Source: Aquarana catesbeiana
Lineage: Eukaryota; Chordata; Amphibia; Anura; Ranidae
Assembly (NCBI RefSeq): GCF_042186555.1
Contig: NC_133326.1
Location: 693,666,700 to 693,730,699, forward strand
Length of the DNA stretch: 64,000 bases
Reading direction: 5' to 3'
Both the position numbers and the translations under genes were made by a program. Of the stretch, positions 58,440-64,000 are shown piece by piece. The notes under the pieces were generated by a model, which had not been told where the DNA came from, ran no database searches, and saw nothing but the letters and a program-made list of their open reading frames with translations. Position 1 is the first letter of the stretch, and every line of letters starts with the position of its first letter.

Positions 58440-59834
58440 GAGAGGGAGAGATTGAAGATGTCAGTTAGAGAGTGTAGGAGAGAGCAAGAGGGTAAGCATA
58501 GTATTTGTGAGGGAACAAGGTCCAGGGAGCAGGTTGTTAGGCAGGCATTAGAAAAAAGGTTACAAACCTCCTCTATAGTACAAGGGTTAAATGAGGAAAG
58601 TATTGAGTGTGCAAGTGGGCATGTTATATAAGGTGGGAAAGGTATCTGTACAGTGGAGATCTCATGACAAATCACATTAATCCATATTTGAATTGATTAA
58701 CGATCTCCTGAGCAATGAGTAAGTAAGTGGGTAGAGGCAATGAAAGCCGAAGTAATAAGTTAAAGTAGAAAAGAGTTGATGAGGACTGTGTGAGAGGGTG
58801 TTAATGAGAATGATAAAATAGATCTATTTGTCAGTGCAGAGGCAGGAATTGTATTTTTGGATGGCAGATTTATCCTGGGTGAAGTCTTGCAGGGACTTAG
58901 TCTTATGTTACAGATGTGCAAGAGTGTGGCTACGCATTTTGAAACTTGTAGTGTCATTTGTTTGAAAAATTTGCAGTGGTTGGAGCATGGTTCTGCGTGC
59001 AGTGAGGGGAGCTAGTGAGTCCAGGAATTATGAGATTAAACTGTTGTAAAAGGAACTGGCTAGGTTGAGGCAAGACAGGGGTGAGATTTTATTATAGAGG
59101 TGATCTGTTGCAGGATAGAGAAGGGAAAGGTTAGAGTGGTGAAGGTTTTTATGCATATTAGGCAGTTGGAAGGAGAGGACTTGAAAGAGGGGGAAAGAGT
59201 GATGCTAATTAGGTAGTGATAGGCAGGAGATGGCAAGGTCAAGGGAGTTGTCAACAGAGTGAGTAAAAGCATGTGTCCATTGTTTTAGGCCAAAAGAGGA
59301 GGTTGGACTGAGAAGTTTAGAAGTTACCTGGAGTGTTAATATTAACAAGGATGTTGACGCCACAGAGAATTATTGTGGGAATTTCTAAAGAGAGAAAGTA
59401 GGTTAGTCTGGCAGAGAAGTTATCAAGGAAGATTGATACCCATCCAGAAGGCTGATAGAACACAGCTATTTTCAATGAGACTGGAGAAAATAAATAAATA
59501 CAGTGAGCCTCAAATGAGGAGAGGCACAGGGAGGGAGGTGAGTGAAGAACCTGAAAGGTGCTTTGTGGGGATAGAAGGATACCAAATCCACCTGCTTCCA
59601 TTCACCAGGTCTGGGAAAGTGAGTAAATTCTTGAAGGCAGGTTTCAGTAACAGCGGGTAAGTTAAAGGAGTTAGTTAAAAAAAGGTCATGTACAGAGGTG
59701 AGTTTGTTACAAACAGAACAAACATTCCAAAGGACACATTTGAAGGGGAGGCTGGTGTTAGGAAGAGGAGGAAAAGAAACTAGATTGTGTGGATTGCGGC
59801 TGTTAGTTTGGGGAGCACTGGGTGTGTTGGTCAA
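58440..59834 (-). pseudogene. CR1/L2-like LINE relic (endonuclease and start of RT)
   Basis: On the minus strand, 59834-59472 encodes CVLWNVCSVCNKLTSVHDL and LPAVTETCL, the start of an APE-type endonuclease. 59601-59317 encodes IAVFYQPSGWVSIFLDNF and PTIILCGVNILVN, the GDFN region with the key Asp replaced. Then 58675-58440 has SFNPCTIEEVCNLFSN and TTCSLDLVPSQIL, the linker before the RT. Stops and frameshifts are frequent between these, and the RT core is absent. The clade (CR1, L2 or Rex1) cannot be settled by eye. Confidence 0.6.
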
Positions 59835-59951
59835 AGTTAAATGATGGAGGCCCAGTATTTGGGGATATACTGTATCTCCAGAAACTAGTAGAACCAGAAG
59901 GGTGAGGGAGGTAATATTATTAGATTACAGCTTTCAGACCTATAAAAATTA

Positions 59952-60896
59952 TTAATGACGTGAATGAAAAAAGTTGTTGACAATTCTATCTACAACTTGT
60001 TTCAAGTCCTTATTTCTCAGGCTGTATATAATTGGATTAATCAATGGGGTTACTGCAGTGTACAGTAATGATAGGAATTTAGTAAAGTTTAATAACTGTC
60101 CTCTCCTAGGTACCAAATACACAAAAAGTAATGTACCATAAAACATGGAAACAACAATCAGGTGGGAGCTGCATGTTGAGAAAACTTTCTGTCTACCTTT
60201 AATTGAGGGGATTTTAAAAATGGTGACTATAATATAAACATATGACACAATGATGATAATGACTGGGATTAAACCAAAAAACACACTTGTTGATATTGCT
60301 TCTAGCTGAACAATGGTTGTATCAGAGCAGGAAAGTTTTAGAAGGGGGTCAAGATCACAGAAAAAATGATCAATAATATTGGGGCCACAAAATTGTAACG
60401 TTGATATCTCTAAAGTATAAATCAATCCAGAAAGAAAACTTAAACTCCAACTTATTATAACTGTTATCCAGCAAACCTGATGACTCATTAACAAAGTATA
60501 ATGCAATGGTTTACAGATGGCCACATATCTGTCATAAGACATTGCTGTTAGCAAAAGACACTCTGATGTTTCTGAGACAGCAAGGAAAAAAAACTGTGTG
60601 AAACAATAAGAAATTTAAATTATGGCAGTAGTTTTCTTCAATATAGAATAAAGCATGGTAGGAAGAACATTAGTTGCTAATAAAATATCTGTTACAGACA
60701 GCTGGGAGAGGAAGAAGTACATGGGAGAATCAAGGGTTTTGCTGTAGGACACCAGTGTGATGATCAGGAGGTTTCCACATATTGTCACATAATACATCAG
60801 AAGAAATAAAAAGAATAAAAAAAATGTTACAGCATTTGGAGTCTGAAACCCTAAGAGGTAGATCACATCAATCATGGTCTTATTGTTCTCCTCCAT
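59952..60896 (-). pseudogene. Olfactory receptor with a single nonsense codon
   Basis: The frame from ATG 60896 (MEENNKTMIDVIYLLGF) to the stop at 59952-59954 is one continuous OR of about 314 codons, broken only by TAA (60615-60617 on the plus strand). The codon lies about 94 codons in, just before the ISYCFTQF stretch that begins TM3. Features are NKT glycosylation site, CGNLL, PMYFFLSQLSVTD, MSYDRYVAIC, CDLDPLLKLSC, KVFSTCSSHL and PLINPIIYSLRN. An ATG six codons upstream (60914) is open too, but alignment with the intact OR at 26456 favours 60896. A cag just before it (tgctcag-ata-ATG) may be the splice acceptor. It is more distant from the two plus-strand ORs than they are from each other, and in opposite orientation. 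Confidence 0.85.
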
Positions 60897-60914
60897 TATC
60901 TGAGCATAGAACAT

Positions 60915-61846
60915 ATCTTATTACAGCTTACACCTGATTGTGGAATGATGCTGGGACTTTATTGATTTTAATAGACATTGTATTTGTAATGTTGTGCCCC
61001 ACTGATTTCCTTCAGTGCAGGGTGTATTCTGTGTTGTGGTAACTCAGTAATGCGTACTTCTTTAAAATATTTATTCAGACAGCACAAAGAGAACCAGTGC
61101 TTTACAAAATATAGGTTTCCTTAGATCCTTTTTACTGGTTAAAATCAGTAATTGCATTATTGTATGTAAGGATTTGTTGATAAAAAAACAAAAATAAAAG
61201 TAGGTTCAGGTTTTCTAAGAAAAATAACACAAGGCTCTTGGGTAGCAAAAATCGTCAAAGTATAGATTAAAAAATATGGATGATTGAATTTTACCAGTGC
61301 AAAACCTTCAATTGCAACCTTTTCACTCCATAACAATTTAAAAAATATCTTCATAAACCTATAAAAAATAAATTGTTAGTTGATTTATTTAGATATTAAT
61401 AATAATAATAATAATAATAGTATCATTCAGCTCACCCATAAACATTTGCCATGTAAATGTTGAACTTTGTGATCACAGTGTATTGTAGCTTTTAAAGCTA
61501 AGCAGAATAAATCATGGGAGCTATAGGGAATATGAAATGCTTACTGATATTGTCATGGGATCTATCAAAATTGATTGGGGAAATTATTTTTAGATGTTTT
61601 TTTTCTTTCGGTGAATGACTCCTTAACAGTTTATTGCTGCATTAAGAAGAAAATGTATTGACTTCTGTTTACTTACTTTTTACATTTAATTGATAATTTC
61701 AGAATTTATACCTTCTGTATCACTCTTTAGTAGCTTGTAGCAGTCCATCAGCATTCACTTATTGGGCCCCTGGCCTGTATTCTATGTAAAGTTTTGCAAT
61801 CGTATAAACCAACTTGTGGCTCTTGCATTCTTCCTTTTGTTCTGAG
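60915..61846. other. Unassigned sequence upstream of the minus-strand OR
   Basis: AT-rich, with an AAT-type microsatellite at 61396-61419. A noncoding first exon of the OR may lie here, but I cannot identify it. Confidence 0.4.
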
Positions 61847-62420
61847 TAGGGATGAGCCGAACACCTCCCCAGTTCGGTTCACACCAGAACCTGCGAACGG
61901 ACCGAAAATTTGCAGGAATGTTAGAACCTCATTGACGTCTATGGGACTCGAACGTTCAAAATCAAAAGTGCTCATTTTAAAGGCTAATTTGCATGGTATT
62001 GTCCTAAAAAGGATTTGGGGACCCGGGTCCTGCCCCAGGGGACATGTATCAATGCAAGAAAAACTTTTGAAAACTGCTGTTTTTTCGGGAGAAGTGATTT
62101 TAATGATGCTTAAAGTAAAAAAAAAAAAAGTGAAATATTCCTTTAAATATCGTACTTGGGGGGTGTCTATAGTGTGCCTGTAAAATGGCACGTGTTTCCA
62201 GTGCTTAGAACAGTCCCTGAACAAAATGCCATTTTTAAAAGAAAAAAGTCATTTAAAACTGCTTGCGGCTTTAATATAATGTCGGGTCCTGGCAATATGG
62301 ATGAAAATCAGTGAGACAAACGGCATGGGTACCCCCAAGTCCATTACCAGGCCCTTTGGGTCTTGTATGGATATTAAGGGGAACCCTGCACCCGAATTAA
62401 AAAAGGAAAGGTGTGGGGCC
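61847..62420. mobile_element. Diverged single arm of the palindromic family
   Basis: It starts TAGGGATGAGCCGAACACCT and follows the 35083 arm (gggacccgggtcctgcccc, ggggggtgtctatagtg), but with many substitutions and an early end at the tggtatggat-type block. It is older or of another subfamily. Confidence 0.7.
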
Positions 62421-62944
62421 CCCAGGCCCTATATACTCTGAACAGCAGTATACAGGAAGTGCAAACAAGACAGGGACTGTAGGTTTGTTGTTAAGTAGAA
62501 TCTGTTTGTAATTTTGAACTGGTACATTTTTAACGTGTTTAGCTCCTGCCAAAAAATCTATTTTAAGCTTTTTGGAAAACCTAGGGAAGGGTTATCACCC
62601 CTGTGACATTTGTTTTGCTGTCTGTGCTCCTCTTCAGAAGATTTCACCTCACTTTTTGTCCCAATGACAAATGTTTTTTGAAAATTTGGGTTTTTTTGTG
62701 AAACAAGGATTGGTGATAAAGCATCAGTGGAAAGGAGAAAACTTTTTCCCATATTAACTCTTACAGGAGAGAATTTCCCTTCCTAGGGGTAGATTTCATC
62801 TCACTTCCTGTTGTCTCCTTTCGTTTGCAAGTAGGAGTCATTTCTAAGTTGGATGTTTGAAAGTAGGGGTCTGCCCTATATACTTAGCAGAAATTTGGGC
62901 CTTAGGTGTTGTTGTGGCCACAACACTGTAAGCCATCACAAGGC
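62421..62944. other. Unassigned sequence
   Basis: Nothing firm is recognised. The last part (from about 62885) already resembles the flank of the tandem repeats that follow. Confidence 0.35.
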
Positions 62945-63711
62945 CCTGCTGTGAAATATTAGATCAAAAATTGTAATTACATGCCCCTGTTGAACAGGGG
63001 CAGAAGAATTGGGCCTTTGGTGGTGGTGGTGGTGGTGCTGGTGCCACAACACTGTAAGTCCTCACAGATTCTCTTGGTGGGCGCAGAAACGGGCCATGCT
63101 GTGAAATATTAGATCAAGAATTGTAATTACATGCCCCTGTTGAACAGGGGCAGAAAAATTGGGCCTTTGGTGGTGGTGGTGATGCTGGTGCCACAACACT
63201 GTAAGTCCTCACAGATACTCTTGGTGGGCGCAGAAACAGGCCCTGCTGTGAAATATTAGATCAAGAATTGTAATTACATGCCCCTGTTGAACAGGGGCTG
63301 AAAAATTGGGCCTTAGGCACTGGTGCTGGCGCCACAACACTGGAACCCCTCACAGATGCTCTAGTTGGAGTGCAGGAACTAGCCCTGCTGCAAAGAATTG
63401 CATCAAAAATTGTAATTACACACCCCTGTTAAACAGGGGCTGAAAAATTGGGCATTAGGCACTGGTGCTGGTGCCACAACACTGCAACACCTCACAGATA
63501 CTCTAGTTGGAGCACAGGAACTAGCCCTGCTGCAAAGAATTGCATCAAAATTTGTAATTGCACGCCCCTGTTAAACAGGGGCTGAAAAATTGGACCTTAG
63601 GCACTGGTTCTGGTGCCACAACACTGCAACCCATCACAGATACTCTAGTTGGAGTGCAGGAACTAGCCCTGCTGCAAAGAATTGCATCAAAAATTGTAAT
63701 TACACGCCCCT
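62945..63711. repeat. Tandem array, 142-150 base unit, each with a hairpin
   Basis: The marker ttgtaattac recurs at 62971, 63121, 63268, 63410, 63552 (one substitution) and 63694. The spacing is therefore 150, 147, 142, 142 and 142. Each full unit carries cccctgttgaacaggggc or cccctgttaaacaggggc (7-base stem), a gctggtgccacaacactg block and a cctcacagat block. The first three units share aatattagatca; the later ones have gaattgcatca, so two subtypes are present. The last unit is cut at 63711. Confidence 0.9.
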
Positions 63712-64000
63712 TGTCAGAGAAGTAATAGAAACAGAACTTCCCCGTATCGGAATGTTCCTGTGCGCCTGCGTGGCGAAGTCGCGCTTCGGGACATGCGGGT
63801 TTGCGATGTAGCGGAACGGCACACACGGGTTCACGACACAGCGCAACGGCATAACGGCGAATGAACGTACACACGTTAGCGTTACACCTCCATGCTGGCC
63901 TATAAAAAGACTGATCTGTTCCTTGTATAATTGCTGGTTTGTCTTTCAGCTTCCTGTGTTCCGTTCCTGAATTCTGCTACTGTGACTACCTGTTGTGACC
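63712..64000. mobile_element. Possible LTR start (Gypsy-like?) running off the window
   Basis: At 63712 the tandem array is interrupted by TGTCAGAGAAG.., a CpG-rich segment (63740-63890) followed by TATAAAAAG at 63901. A TG start, CpG-rich U3-like part and TATA box fit an LTR, but the other end is outside the window and no coding sequence is seen. Confidence 0.3.

Noticed and set aside
62945..63711. CRISPR-like array
   Set aside because: The whole 142-150 base unit repeats, with no unique spacers, and the context is vertebrate. It is a satellite-type tandem repeat.

Overview
The window looks like amphibian nuclear DNA, most probably from a ranid-type frog. This is an inference from three things: class II-type olfactory receptor (OR) genes, dense Tc1, Harbinger, hAT and TTAA-flanked DNA transposons, and several repeat families I recognise as very abundant in ranid genomes. 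There is no prokaryotic gene organisation, CRISPR array, rRNA or tRNA. The only gene with an intact reading frame that looks like a host gene is one OR (26456-27406, +). Two other ORs are broken: 4958-5918 (+) and 59952-60896 (-). Almost everything else is mobile DNA at various stages of decay.

Region 1 (1-30602) is a tandem segmental duplication. Unit 1 (202-16390) and unit 2 (17300-30435) align from end to end, and a short third unit starts at 30436. Each full unit carries one OR, a Harbinger relic, a TATC microsatellite, a Harbinger-type MITE and a Tc1-like element with a nested hAT MITE. Each unit also has private insertions, and the other unit then gives the empty site. Unit 1 has an LTR-like insertion (282-1165), a MITE (4146-4285) and a 7.5 kb L1 (7947-15482). 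Unit 2 has an internally deleted Harbinger transposon with a Myb-like gene (19965-23667) and a 1.5 kb inverted-repeat element (24350-25883).

Region 2 (30603-35074) is a chain of TTAA-flanked repeats and a foldback Tc1 derivative. Region 3 (35083-41063) is the most unusual structure. Two ~3 kb palindromic elements lie head to head, so about 6 kb forms a palindrome of palindromes. Copies of the 8-bp sequence ctcaccac lie at both outer edges and, shortened, at the centre. A fifth arm (42145-43028) and a diverged sixth (61847-62420) lie downstream.

Region 4 (43037-44327) is the 3' end of a BEL/Pao LTR retrotransposon. Region 5 (45830-56609) is a nearly complete L1 with a 15-bp target-site duplication. 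A Penelope-like element (51820-56202, RT plus GIY-YIG, own 13-bp duplication) is inserted in its 3' UTR. Region 6 (56625-64000) holds a decayed CR1/L2-like LINE, the third OR pseudogene, a 142-150 bp tandem array and the start of a possible LTR.

The genes do not form an operon or pathway. The ORs are a local tandem family that arose by segmental duplication, and the surrounding elements record the order of events. I found nothing I can call a new biological system. The strongest candidates for further work are the nested palindrome at 35-41 kb, the duplicated OR units with private insertions, and the Harbinger parent/MITE relationship.
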